Part shown: piece by piece, positions 52,241 to 60,946 of the stretch
Layout: every line of letters begins with the position of its first letter
Numbering within the stretch: position 1 is the first letter of the stretch
NCBI RefSeq assembly: GCF_900110835.1
Contig: NZ_FOJG01000002.1
Span: 1,144,979 to 1,208,978 of the forward strand
DNA: 64,000 nucleotides
Reading direction: 5' to 3'
Source: Chitinophaga arvensicola
GTDB taxonomy: Bacteria; Bacteroidota; Bacteroidia; Chitinophagales; Chitinophagaceae
The notes under the pieces: model-generated
The model's database searches: none
What the model was told of the DNA's origin: nothing
The model's input: the letters and a program-made list of their open reading frames with translations, nothing else
Position numbers and translations under genes: made by a program

Positions 52241-53455
52241 TTATTTACCCATAGCGGCCATTGGATCGGCGCCCTTTTTCAGCATGTATTCGGAGTACAG
52301 TAAGTATGCGCCGGTCACCACTACTTTATCACCATCTTCCAGGCCTTTGGTAATTTCTACGGCATCAAAGTTTTCGATACCGGTGGTGACCCTGCGTGGT
52401 TCAAATTTCCCGGCGCCTGTGTCCAGCCATACGTGAGCGCCTTTACCATCGCGGATTACCGCATCTACCGGTAAACTCAGCACGTTGCCGGTACTTTTTA
52501 CGGGCAATAGTACATTCGCCTGCAAGCCGGGCTGCCAGCGGTTATCCGGATTCGGCACCGTGCCGCGCAACTGCATCAGCTGACTACCGCTCTGGAATGC
52601 CGGGTTAATAAACTGAACCGTCATGGTCTGCGGATCATTTTCCCATCCGGCCACCACTACTTTCACCTTTTGACCTACGGCCACTGTCTGCGCCTCCGCA
52701 GGATACACATCTGCTTCTACCCATAACTGGTGATAACCTTCAAGCCGCATGACGGCGCCTCCTTCCGAAACGTACTGTCCTTCTGTAACAGACAATTCTG
52801 CTACTACCCCGCTTTCTGTAGCCGGATAGGTGACATAGGGGCTCACCCGCTGCGATTGCAGCAATTGCTTTATCTGTGCATCCGACTGATCATACAGGAC
52901 CAGCTTCTGGCGCGCAGCTTTTTCTATCTGCTGAAAGCGGGCATCATCGGGAAACTGCCGGGCCTGCGCAGCAGTAAGCAGGTACTCCTGTTGCAACGCC
53001 GCCAGCTGCTCGGAATAGATCTTATACAATGGCTGCCCCTTATTGATCTTTACACCGGTTTCTTTTACGTACAGCGCTTCGATACGCCCTTGTACCCGGC
53101 TGGAAATAACCGTTGTTTTTTCAGGATCTGTTACCAGTCGCCCATTCAGCTGCTTAAAGCTGGATAAGGCGCCCTGGCCTACCACCAGGGTGGTAATATT
53201 TCCCAGTGCTATCTGGCTTTCTCCCAGCGTGAGCGACAATTCTTTATTGTTTTTATCAAAGGGGACCAGGTCCATGCCGCAAACCGGGCAGGTACCCGGC
53301 TTTTCCTGGATCACCTGTGGATGCATGGGACAGGTGTACGTCTGTTTTTCTGCGGCGGCACTGTCTTTCTTCGCGGCATCTTTGCATGCCGCCAGAAACA
53401 GTGAAGGCAGTAAAGTAACGGCCGCTATGGTGCTTATAAATCGTTTCCTTTCCAT
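52241..53455 (-). CDS. cusB: RND periplasmic adaptor (CusB-type) with N-terminal heavy-metal-binding domain
   Basis: 404-residue membrane-fusion lipoprotein (lipobox LAAC). Residues of about 38-70 form a heavy-metal-binding domain with the Cys-Pro-Met-His and Cys-Pro-x-Cys-Gly-Met motifs (YTCPMHPQV, GTCPVCGMDLVPF). Then come the beta-barrel, lipoyl halves with GRIEALYVKETGVKINKGQPLYKIYSEQL and an alpha-hairpin, as in CusB/CzcB. It overlaps the start of the previous adaptor gene by 22 bases, so the two adaptors are translated together. It would link the inner-membrane pump to the outer-membrane channel and present copper or silver to the pump. Confidence 0.92.
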   Translation of the reverse strand: MERKRFISTIAAVTLLPSLFLAACKDAAKKDSAAAEKQTYTCPMHPQVIQEKPGTCPVCGMDLVPFDKNNKELSLTLGESQIALGNITTLVVGQGALSSFKQLNGRLVTDPEKTTVISSRVQGRIEALYVKETGVKINKGQPLYKIYSEQLAALQQEYLLTAAQARQFPDDARFQQIEKAARQKLVLYDQSDAQIKQLLQSQRVSPYVTYPATESGVVAELSVTEGQYVSEGGAVMRLEGYHQLWVEADVYPAEAQTVAVGQKVKVVVAGWENDPQTMTVQFINPAFQSGSQLMQLRGTVPNPDNRWQPGLQANVLLPVKSTGNVLSLPVDAVIRDGKGAHVWLDTGAGKFEPRRVTTGIENFDAVEITKGLEDGDKVVVTGAYLLYSEYMLKKGADPMAAMGK

Positions 53456-54639
53456 GAGTTGTTGGTTTTAATAAAGCTTTCACTGTCTACCAGGTAAGCG
53501 GCATTGGAAGCCACCTGCCAGCCGCCAATGGGCGTCATCACCTGGATCTTATCTTCTGCTTCCACGCCCGTTTGTACCACTTCCGGCACATAGCCGTTTT
53601 TTTCTTTTCTGAATACCACGGTGGTATTACCAAGCCGGCCAACGGCTTTCTTTGGCAGCCACCATCCATCTGTGTACATCACGGGCATACTGGCGGTGAG
53701 CAACTGGCCTATCCTGAAATGCTGTCTATCGAGGTATACTCTTGCCAGCGTGAAATTTTCACCGTTTCGAAAAACCGGCACTACCAGCCCGATACGACCG
53801 GTTTGCATGGCCTTAGAATCATTGTCCGGGTAAAACAACAGGGACTGTCCGCTTTTTATGCGGGCCGCCAGCTGTGGTGGAAAAGAAAACTCCGCCACCA
53901 GGTGCTGATCCTGGTAAATGATAAACAGCGGTTGTCCTGCAGCTACGTACTGCCCTTCCCGTAGTAACACCGGTGAAGCCGCCGGGGCGGATGCGGTGGG
54001 AGCGGATGCTGGTGCTGCGCCTCCCATGCTCCCCATGCCATCACCTGCAGGAACCGCTGATGCTGTGGCCGCAGGAGCGGCAGGGAGTGCCGCAGCTGTT
54101 TCAGAAATATAGCCGTCACTGTTACTATACACCGGTACGCGATACAGGATATTCCCGGTGGCAAGTACCTGTGTTATCTGCGCCGGCTGCATGCCCAGCA
54201 ATTGCAGGCGCTGCTTCGCCTGGGGCAATAGCGCGGGACTGTTTTGCGCTACGTATAGCAGTTCCCGTTGTGCCGCCGCCAGATCAGGGGAATATACCTC
54301 CATGATCAGCTGTCCTTTCTTTACCGGCTGGTAATTATATTTTATCCGCAGTTGTTCTATCCGGCCGCCTACCCTGCTGGCAATGCTGGTCTGGTTGCGC
54401 GTGTCGTAAGTCATAATGCCCCGTACTTCCGAAGCGTAGATACGTGTACCGCTATCTGCTGTAATAGCAGGGATAGTAGCCATCACCTGCTCATTCACCG
54501 GCCTGGTTAGCGGCAAAATGCTGCTGTCCGCCGCCCATTCCCGGTGACCGGCTTTCGCCGTTTTTGGTACACTGCTGGTGCAGCCGGTCCATACCAGCAA
54601 AGCGATGGCCAGCGCACTAACGATATAATTGTTTTTCAT
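53434..54639 (-). CDS. Second RND periplasmic adaptor, with an Ala/Pro/Met-rich insert
   Basis: 401-residue lipoprotein (lipobox VWTGC) of the membrane-fusion type. The first lipoyl half is SRVGGRIEQLRIKYNYQPVKKGQLIMEVYSPDL, then there is a helical hairpin with AAAQRELLYVAQNSP. The second half is interrupted at residues 181-223 by a low-complexity run rich in Ala, Pro and Ser that holds GDGMGSMGG. It then resumes at LLREGQYVAAGQPLFIIYQDQ and continues as a normal adaptor. There is no HMBD. It is the first of two adaptors in the operon; perhaps they form a mixed ring with the pump. Low complexity and Met content suggest metal contact, but this is speculative. Confidence 0.87.
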   Translation of the reverse strand: MKNNYIVSALAIALLVWTGCTSSVPKTAKAGHREWAADSSILPLTRPVNEQVMATIPAITADSGTRIYASEVRGIMTYDTRNQTSIASRVGGRIEQLRIKYNYQPVKKGQLIMEVYSPDLAAAQRELLYVAQNSPALLPQAKQRLQLLGMQPAQITQVLATGNILYRVPVYSNSDGYISETAAALPAAPAATASAVPAGDGMGSMGGAAPASAPTASAPAASPVLLREGQYVAAGQPLFIIYQDQHLVAEFSFPPQLAARIKSGQSLLFYPDNDSKAMQTGRIGLVVPVFRNGENFTLARVYLDRQHFRIGQLLTASMPVMYTDGWWLPKKAVGRLGNTTVVFRKEKNGYVPEVVQTGVEAEDKIQVMTPIGGWQVASNAAYLVDSESFIKTNNSWKGNDL

Positions 54640-55870
54640 AGTCTGCTATCATTTCGTAGAGTTTCAATTTTTCATCCAGTACGTCCGACTGCATCATCGT
54701 GAGCGCTTCCCAGGAATCGATCACATTGGACAATGCCAGTTTATTTTCCTGGTAGTTCAGGAAATTGGCATCGAGTGTTTGTCGTAGTGCCGGGATGATC
54801 TTTTCTTCCATCGCTGCAATCCTCTTCTGCATAGATTGTATTTCATACTGCATCCCATACAGCATACCCTGCGTTTCCTGCAGCATGGCTGATCTTTCCT
54901 TTTCCATGGCCTGCACGTTGTACTGCATCGATTTTATACCCGATTTATACATCTTCGACGACCAGGGAGCTATCGGAATACTGATCATGCCCATGGCGCT
55001 GAAAGCCTGTGGCATCATACCTCCCAGCGGATACATATGATCGAACCGCACGCGGAAATCCGGCTTCTTTTCACGTTGCATACTTTCAATATCCAGTTGC
55101 ATGGAGCGGATAGTTTCGTCCATTTTAAATATATCCTTACGCGCCAGGGCCAGTGAGGCAGTATCGTAAGTAGCTGCAGGTGTAAACACGGGTTGAAAAG
55201 CGGTATCGATCGTAAATGTTTCGTTACCGGGAAGGTTCATCATGCTATTGAGCCAGGAGCGGGATTTGGCGATCGTACCTTCCTGCATACGGATCATGTT
55301 CTCATTCGCCTCTATTTTAGCGGTAGCTTTAAACACACCACTCAACTGGGATTGATTGTAAGGAAACCTTACTTCTTCAATCTTTTTCATGGTCAACATG
55401 ATCTTTTCATTCTCCCGTAACACCCCTATCCGCTGCTGGGCTACCAGCCAGGTGTAATACAACCGCCGGGCCTGTGCTTTAAAGTCGTTGAGCGTAATAT
55501 CCCTGCCGGCCTGTTCCACATTTCCCTGCGAAGCGATATAGCGCTTTTTGGCGTTGAGTTTGGCTGGATTGGGAATATCCTGTTCCAGCTGCAACATCAG
55601 GCTGCCTTTGTCGCGGCTGTCCATTACTTTCTGCCCGGGATAAGGCGTCATGAAAGTACCCACGCCTACCATCGGTGCCATCCAGGCGGTGGCCGCATCA
55701 GCGCTGTATTGATAACTTTCTGCTTTTAGTCCGTAAGATTGCAGCAGCAGGTTGTTCCGGTCTATACGCCGGAGAATCGTATCCAGCGGCAATACCGGCG
55801 TTTGCTGTGCAAACAGTGATACCGGTGCCAGTAACAGCACCCATACCATATATTTAATGATGTGTTTCAT
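54617..55870 (-). CDS. TolC-family outer-membrane efflux protein (CusC-like)
   Basis: 417-residue outer-membrane channel component (signal ending SLFAQ). The sequence shows long helices with heptad character and strands, including AESYQYSADAATAWMAPMVGVGTFMTPYPGQ and LTLNDFKAQARRLYYTWLVAQQRIGVLREN. It is unusually rich in Met in helical parts (MQREKKPDFRVRFDHMYPLGGMMPQAF, MEKERSAMLQETQGMLYGMQYEIQSMQ). Its ends overlap the pump gene by 17 bases and the adaptor gene by 23 bases, so the locus is tightly coupled. It should form the outer-membrane exit for the metal pump. Confidence 0.88.
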   Translation of the reverse strand: MKHIIKYMVWVLLLAPVSLFAQQTPVLPLDTILRRIDRNNLLLQSYGLKAESYQYSADAATAWMAPMVGVGTFMTPYPGQKVMDSRDKGSLMLQLEQDIPNPAKLNAKKRYIASQGNVEQAGRDITLNDFKAQARRLYYTWLVAQQRIGVLRENEKIMLTMKKIEEVRFPYNQSQLSGVFKATAKIEANENMIRMQEGTIAKSRSWLNSMMNLPGNETFTIDTAFQPVFTPAATYDTASLALARKDIFKMDETIRSMQLDIESMQREKKPDFRVRFDHMYPLGGMMPQAFSAMGMISIPIAPWSSKMYKSGIKSMQYNVQAMEKERSAMLQETQGMLYGMQYEIQSMQKRIAAMEEKIIPALRQTLDANFLNYQENKLALSNVIDSWEALTMMQSDVLDEKLKLYEMIADYEKQLYR

Positions 55871-57779
55871 GAATCGTTATTTTTCCGTACTTACGCAATT
55901 CGTATTCCTTCGCCATTAAAAAGATCAGGGGTGTTACCAGCAGGATATGTGTGGAAGAAGTGAGTACGCCGCCGATCATCGGCAGCACCACCGGCTTCAT
56001 CACATCGGTACCTACTCCATTGGCCCACAGCACCGGTACCAGGCCAAACAGCGATACACAGACAGTCATCAGTTTGGGACGCAGCCGCTTGGCGGCGCCA
56101 TGGATCACGTGAATACGCAGGTCTTCTTTGGTAATGGCATCGCCCTTTTCTTTCACCAGCTGTTGCATGGCATCATTGAGATAGATGACCATCACAATAC
56201 CCGTTTCCACCGCGATACCAAACAAGGCGATGAAACCCACGGCCACGGCTACCGACAGGTTTACGCCCCAGAAATAAATCATATAGGCGCCACCTATCAG
56301 TGCAAAAGGCACCGTAATCAGACTAAGAAAAGCTTCCCTGAGAGAGTGAAAAGCGAAATACAGGGAGAAGAAAATAATGATGAGTACAATGGGCGCAATC
56401 CACATCAGCGTTTGCTCTCCACGGATCAGGTTTTCATATTGACCACTCCATTCCAGGTAATAGCCTGCGGGCAGTACCCCTTTGGCCGCATTCATTTTCT
56501 GAATGGCTTCCTTTACGGTACTGCCCAGGTCGCGGCCGCGTACATTGAATAATACGGCGCCGCGCAGCATGGCGTTTTCCGAGGAAATCATCGGCGGACC
56601 ATCTTCAAAGGCCACATCTGCTACGGATGACAAGGGCACTTCTCCCATAGTTGGCGACATCAGCGGGATGCGGCGGATACGTTCCACACTGTTGCGATAA
56701 TCCTGTGCCAGTCGCACGCTGATGGAAAACCGCTGCCGGCCTTCCACTGTATTACCGATCGGAGCACCGCCCATGGCAGTTTCCACCGTCTGGTTCACTT
56801 CATCCACACTGATACCATACCGGGCCAGGTCGCCTCTTCTCACCGCAATATTCAGGTATTTGCCACCGGTTACCGGCTCCACATAGAGGTCCTGGATACC
56901 GGGTGTGCCTTCCAGTACTGTTTTTACCCGGTCCGATACGGCGGCAATAGAATCCAGCCGCTGCCCGTATACCTTAACGCCCACGTCTGTACGAATACCC
57001 GTTGCCAGCATATTGATACGGTTGATGATGGGTTGTGTCCAGCCATTCACCACACCAGGAATCTGTAGTTTATTATCCAGTTCCTGGATAATATCTTTCT
57101 TCGTGATGCCTTTGCGCCACTGCGATTTCGGTTTCAGCATAATAATGGTTTCAATCATGCTGATGGGCGAGTTATCGGTAGCGGTACTGGCGCGACCGGC
57201 CTTTCCCAGTACCTTGTCTACTTCCGGCAACGATTTGATGATTTTATCCTGTACCTGCAATATGCGTTTGGCTTCTGCATTGGAGATATCCGGCAGCGTA
57301 ACCGGCATAAACAAAATGCTTTGCTCATCGAGTGGCGGCATGAACTCGCTCCCCAGGCTTCTCAGCAGGGGAATAGTAATCACCAGGGCGATGATATTAA
57401 TGGCAATCGTCGTTTTACGCCACTTTAATACGCCGCGTATCACTGGTTCGTATACCCGTTCCAGTACCCTGTTCACCGGATTGGCGTGATCCGGTCTGAA
57501 CTTTCCTTTCATGAAGAAAGAGATCAGCACGGGCGCCAAAGTGATGACCAGCAGTGCATCCACGATCATGATAAACGTTTTCGTATAGGCAAGCGGGTGG
57601 AAGAGTTTCCCCTCCTGGCCGGTGAGCATGAAAACAGGCAGGAAAGAGGTGATGATAATAATGGTGGCGAAAAATACGCCCCGGGACACCTGTTTACTGG
57701 ACTGTTCTATCACCTTCAGCCGTTCTTCTTCGGTGATCCACTGCTCCTGTTTCTTAAATATTTTTCTGAACCAATTCAT
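55854..57779 (-). CDS. cusA: CusA-type RND pump, C-terminal half (segments 5-12)
   Basis: 641-residue C-terminal part of a heavy-metal RND permease. It opens with a soluble stretch (MNWFRKIFKKQEQWITEEERLKVIEQ), which would be the cytoplasmic loop after segment 4, then SRGVFFATIIIITSFLPVFMLTGQEGKLFHPLAYTKTF. The periplasmic part carries Met208 (SPISMIE) and Met257 (NRINMLATG), matching the metal-binding methionines Met573 and Met623 of E. coli CusA by my alignment; the third (Met672) is Ile323 here (RYGISVDEV). I chose ATG 57779, which follows the stop of the N-terminal half by 2 bases; the in-frame GTG at 57809 would overlap it. Together with the N-half it makes a full pump. Confidence 0.9.
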   Translation of the reverse strand: MNWFRKIFKKQEQWITEEERLKVIEQSSKQVSRGVFFATIIIITSFLPVFMLTGQEGKLFHPLAYTKTFIMIVDALLVITLAPVLISFFMKGKFRPDHANPVNRVLERVYEPVIRGVLKWRKTTIAINIIALVITIPLLRSLGSEFMPPLDEQSILFMPVTLPDISNAEAKRILQVQDKIIKSLPEVDKVLGKAGRASTATDNSPISMIETIIMLKPKSQWRKGITKKDIIQELDNKLQIPGVVNGWTQPIINRINMLATGIRTDVGVKVYGQRLDSIAAVSDRVKTVLEGTPGIQDLYVEPVTGGKYLNIAVRRGDLARYGISVDEVNQTVETAMGGAPIGNTVEGRQRFSISVRLAQDYRNSVERIRRIPLMSPTMGEVPLSSVADVAFEDGPPMISSENAMLRGAVLFNVRGRDLGSTVKEAIQKMNAAKGVLPAGYYLEWSGQYENLIRGEQTLMWIAPIVLIIIFFSLYFAFHSLREAFLSLITVPFALIGGAYMIYFWGVNLSVAVAVGFIALFGIAVETGIVMVIYLNDAMQQLVKEKGDAITKEDLRIHVIHGAAKRLRPKLMTVCVSLFGLVPVLWANGVGTDVMKPVVLPMIGGVLTSSTHILLVTPLIFLMAKEYELRKYGKITIHETHH

Positions 57780-57781
57780 AG

Positions 57782-59071
57782 TTACTTGCTTTTTTGTTGT
57801 GCTTCCCACGCGGCATACTTTTCTGCCAGGTGTTTATAGGCATTTTCGCTCATGATGATCCCGTTGTCTACAATCACGCCGATGGCCAGTGCAATACCGG
57901 TAAGCGACATAATATTGGAAGACACGCCAAATGCATTGAGCAGGATAAAGCTGGCTGACAGGGTAATGGGGATCTGGATAATAATGCTGAGCGCACTGCG
58001 CCAGTGAAACAGGAAGATGATCACCACCACTGATACCACGATCATTTCTTCCCAAAGCGTATGTTTAATGGCATCTACTGATTCTTTGATCAGTGCTCCC
58101 CGGTCGTAGACAATATCGAATTTTACGCCATCGGGAAAGCCTTTGGAGACTTCCTTCATCTTTGCCTTCACCTTATCGATCACCGCATCGGCATTTTCAC
58201 CGTAGCGCATCACGACAATGCCTCCTACCCTTTCTCCTTCACCGTTCTGGTCGAAGATACCGAGGCGCGTTTCGCCGGTCATCTGCACAGCGGCTACATC
58301 TGCGATACGGATGGGGATACTGTTCTGCGTTTTGACCGTGATGTTTTCTATTTCTGCGACCGACTTCAGGTAGCCCGATGTTTTAATGATATAGCCGATG
58401 TCGCTGAGTTCAAACTTGCGGCCGCCGGATTCATTATTGTTGGTACGTACCGCGTTGATCACTTCGGCTACGGATAATCGGTAATAGAGCAGTTTATTCG
58501 GATCGAGCGTGATCTGGTATTGCTTCTGAAAACCACCGAACGATGCTATCTCACTTACGCCTTCAACATTCTGTAAGGCAAATTTTACGTACCAGTCCTG
58601 CAACGCACGTTGCTCTCCCAGATCCATATTGGGTGCATCCAGTGTATACCACAGGATATGTCCTACGCCGGTACCATCCGGCCCGAGTTGTGGCGTAACA
58701 CCGGCGGGCAGGGTCCGGGACACAGTGCTGAGTCTTTCCAGTACTCTTTCCCTCGCCCAGTACACATCTACATCATCATTAAAAATGACATAGATAAAAC
58801 TCATACCAAACATGGAACTACCTCTTACATATTTAATGCGTGGCAATCCCTGTAGATTGGTGACCAGCGGATAGGTGATCTGGTCTTCGATGAGCTGCGG
58901 GCCACGGCCCATCCATTCTGTAAATACGATGACCTGGTTTTCTGAGAGGTCGGGAATGGCGTCTATAGGGTTTTTCTTTACTGCAAAGAGGCCCCAGGCA
59001 AATAATACGGCGGCCAATACCAGCACTATGAACCGGTTGTGTAAGGACCATTCAATAATCCGATGTACCAT
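57782..59071 (-). CDS. cusA: CusA-type RND pump, N-terminal half (segments 1-4)
   Basis: 429-residue N-terminal part of a heavy-metal RND permease. Segment 1 is IIEWSLHNRFIVLVLAAVLFAWGLFAVKKNPIDAIPDLSENQVIVFTEW, the CusA/CzcA start. The porter-domain half follows, then segments 2-4 ending IGVIVDNGIIMSENAYKHLAEK, including the conserved Asp of the proton relay (VDNG). The reading frame then closes with a TAA at 57782-57784, and the rest of the pump is encoded separately from ATG 57779. ATG 59071 is used; an in-frame ATG at 59143 adds a non-family leader. The break lies in the cytoplasmic loop where CusA has a long helix. Confidence 0.9.
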   Translation of the reverse strand: MVHRIIEWSLHNRFIVLVLAAVLFAWGLFAVKKNPIDAIPDLSENQVIVFTEWMGRGPQLIEDQITYPLVTNLQGLPRIKYVRGSSMFGMSFIYVIFNDDVDVYWARERVLERLSTVSRTLPAGVTPQLGPDGTGVGHILWYTLDAPNMDLGEQRALQDWYVKFALQNVEGVSEIASFGGFQKQYQITLDPNKLLYYRLSVAEVINAVRTNNNESGGRKFELSDIGYIIKTSGYLKSVAEIENITVKTQNSIPIRIADVAAVQMTGETRLGIFDQNGEGERVGGIVVMRYGENADAVIDKVKAKMKEVSKGFPDGVKFDIVYDRGALIKESVDAIKHTLWEEMIVVSVVVIIFLFHWRSALSIIIQIPITLSASFILLNAFGVSSNIMSLTGIALAIGVIVDNGIIMSENAYKHLAEKYAAWEAQQKSK

Positions 59072-59236
59072 AGTTGTTCTTTTGGAATACAGATGCGCCG
59101 GCACCTGTGCTATTTTAAGGTGGAAGCTGACAGGAAACGGCATGGCATGGCCAGGAACCCGGTTCCGGTTTCAGCAATCAGTGTATGTAATGGAAAATGT
59201 GATGTTACCGGGAGGTAACGGGGAGATATGCGGGGA

Positions 59237-59635
59237 TCAGATCAAAAAGCTACAATGTAAAATATGCGGGGCTACCTTACTACTTCGCGGTGGCGCATGG
59301 CTTACCGGAAATGCTTCCACCAGGGATACTACATATCCGGGTGAAAACGTGGCCCAGGAAACGGGTATGACCGCAGTAGCCTGCTGCATAAAAGAGATCA
59401 GGTTCTCCGTGGCATGCTGGTCTTTTTCCAGCTTCACTGTCTTGTGCTGGTCTTTGCAGCACTTCTTCCGGCAGGAGTCAGAATGGCCGGCAGTGCACTG
59501 ATCACACTTTTTGGAATCCTCATGCCATAGTTGCACTTCCGTCAGCTTATCCATGCAGTAATGCATATGGAAAGTGGCGCCGGTAGATGCCCCCATGTAT
59601 AAGATACCTAATATTAGTGCGAAAATCTTTTTCAT
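59237..59635 (-). CDS. Small Cys/His-rich exported protein of the copper locus
   Basis: 132-residue protein with a signal-like start (MKKIFALILGILYMGASTGATF) followed by HMHYCMDKLTEVQLWHEDSKKCDQCTAGHSDSCRKKCCKDQHKTVKLEKDQHA. The first 70 mature residues hold seven Cys and at least six His plus Met, in HYCMD, CDQC, SCRKKCC and KDQH. This layout recurs in Bacteroidota proteins next to copper efflux genes, and I infer metal binding in the periplasm. It is the first gene of the minus-strand run that continues into the pump. The function is not established. Confidence 0.8.
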   Translation of the reverse strand: MKKIFALILGILYMGASTGATFHMHYCMDKLTEVQLWHEDSKKCDQCTAGHSDSCRKKCCKDQHKTVKLEKDQHATENLISFMQQATAVIPVSWATFSPGYVVSLVEAFPVSHAPPRSSKVAPHILHCSFLI

Positions 59636-59693
59636 CCGGCCACAAACTTAGTCGTAATCATGCATTCAATTGTTACATAATTTTAAGATTGTT

Positions 59694-60944
59694 TTATATC
59701 GCTCCATTTTTCTTTTCCCGGAGCCGCGCGATTTCTTTTTCCAGGGTTTTCTTTTGCGCAGCAGATTTTGTGAGGGTAATAGCCTGGCCGTAATAACCAA
59801 TCGCTTTTTCCGGATCAATACCGGTAAATAAATAACCGAGCAACGCGTAGTAGTCGTCACTGTCCGTCAGTTGCAGCGCAAGGGCTTCTTTGATACCAGC
59901 TTCCGCGCCATATACTTTCGCAAAAGCGAAAGTGCGGTTCAGGGCGGTCGCAGGAGAATAGGTCATTACTATCAGCTGGTTATAGAGTTGCAGGATATGT
60001 TCCCATTTACGTGTATCCGTGGGAGTAGTATGCCAGTAGGCAATACCGGCTTCAAGATGATATTTTGATAACTCATTACCAGAGCAGGCGTTTACGAGGT
60101 AGTAATTTCCTTTTTCAATCAGTTCTTTGCTCCACAGGTTTTTATCCTGTTGTTCAAACAGGATGGTTTCGCCTTCCAGGCCAGCGCGGGCATCGAGGCG
60201 GGAGCTTTGAAAGCACATAAGCGCCAGCAGCGCGTTGGCAGCCCTGGTGTTGGTCAATGGGTTTTCTGTGAGCAATAGCGTCAAGCGGATGGCTTCTGAG
60301 CAGAGATCTTTCCGGATGAGGTGATTATTGGTTTTGGAAAAGTAGCCTTCATTGAAAAGCAGGTACAGGGTTTTTAATACTACTTCCAGCCGGGAGGAGA
60401 TGGCGGCAGCATGAAGTTCCCGGATCTGGAAATTATCTTCCCGGAGTACGGCACGGGCGCGGAGCAATCGCTTTTTAATGGTTTCTGTTTTGGAGAGAAA
60501 AGCATTGGCTATTTCCTCTACGCTGAAACCACAAAGGATCTGCAAAGCCAGGCAGATCTGTGCCTCCCGGGAATTAGCCGGATTACATACGGCAAAGATC
60601 ATGGCCAGCTGGCTGTCGGTGATGGTTTTCGGCCCGAAATCCACTTCCGTTTCGGTGTAGCCTTCCGGAGTGGTCAGCGCACTTTTGATCCGTGTATCGA
60701 AGAGATGTTGCCGTTTCAGATAGTCCTTCGCCCTGTTCTTTGCCACGGTATACAACCAGGCGACGGGGTTCTCAGGAGTACCATTGATCCCCCATACTTC
60801 TGTGGCTTTTAAAAATGTTTCGCTGACAATGTCTTCCGCGATCTCCATATGTTGCAGGCCAAAATGACGGCATAATACAGCCGTCATTTTAGCATACTCT
60901 GATCTGAACAGATGTGGTAAAAGCGTGTTGGATTGCGTGTTCAT
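59694..60944 (-). CDS. ECF42-type sigma factor with C-terminal TPR-like domain
   Basis: 416-residue ECF sigma factor. The N-terminal 170 residues hold region 2 (EYAKMTAVLCRHFGLQHMEIAEDIVSETFLKATEVW) and region 4 (FSVEEIANAFLSKTETIKKRLLRARAVL). The remainder is a helical, TPR-like domain (LYLLFNEGYFSKTNNHLI, ALNRTFAFAKVYGAEAGIKEALALQL), which is the hallmark of ECF group 42. That group is typically encoded beside a DGPF (YCII-related) protein, and one is encoded 2 bases upstream here. No anti-sigma factor is present, as is usual for this group. Confidence 0.92.
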   Translation of the reverse strand: MNTQSNTLLPHLFRSEYAKMTAVLCRHFGLQHMEIAEDIVSETFLKATEVWGINGTPENPVAWLYTVAKNRAKDYLKRQHLFDTRIKSALTTPEGYTETEVDFGPKTITDSQLAMIFAVCNPANSREAQICLALQILCGFSVEEIANAFLSKTETIKKRLLRARAVLREDNFQIRELHAAAISSRLEVVLKTLYLLFNEGYFSKTNNHLIRKDLCSEAIRLTLLLTENPLTNTRAANALLALMCFQSSRLDARAGLEGETILFEQQDKNLWSKELIEKGNYYLVNACSGNELSKYHLEAGIAYWHTTPTDTRKWEHILQLYNQLIVMTYSPATALNRTFAFAKVYGAEAGIKEALALQLTDSDDYYALLGYLFTGIDPEKAIGYYGQAITLTKSAAQKKTLEKEIARLREKKNGAI

Positions 60945-60946
60945 CC

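Noticed and set aside
59204..59219. Small hairpin GTTACC-GGGA-GGTAAC before the pump N-half gene
   Set aside because: Only 6 base pairs; it could be a leader structure or metal operator, but nothing else supports it.
59643..59650. TAAGTTTG (minus strand), a match to TAnnTTTG before the Cys/His-rich protein
   Set aside because: The nearest TTG is only 16 bases away, and the transcript would begin almost at the ATG.
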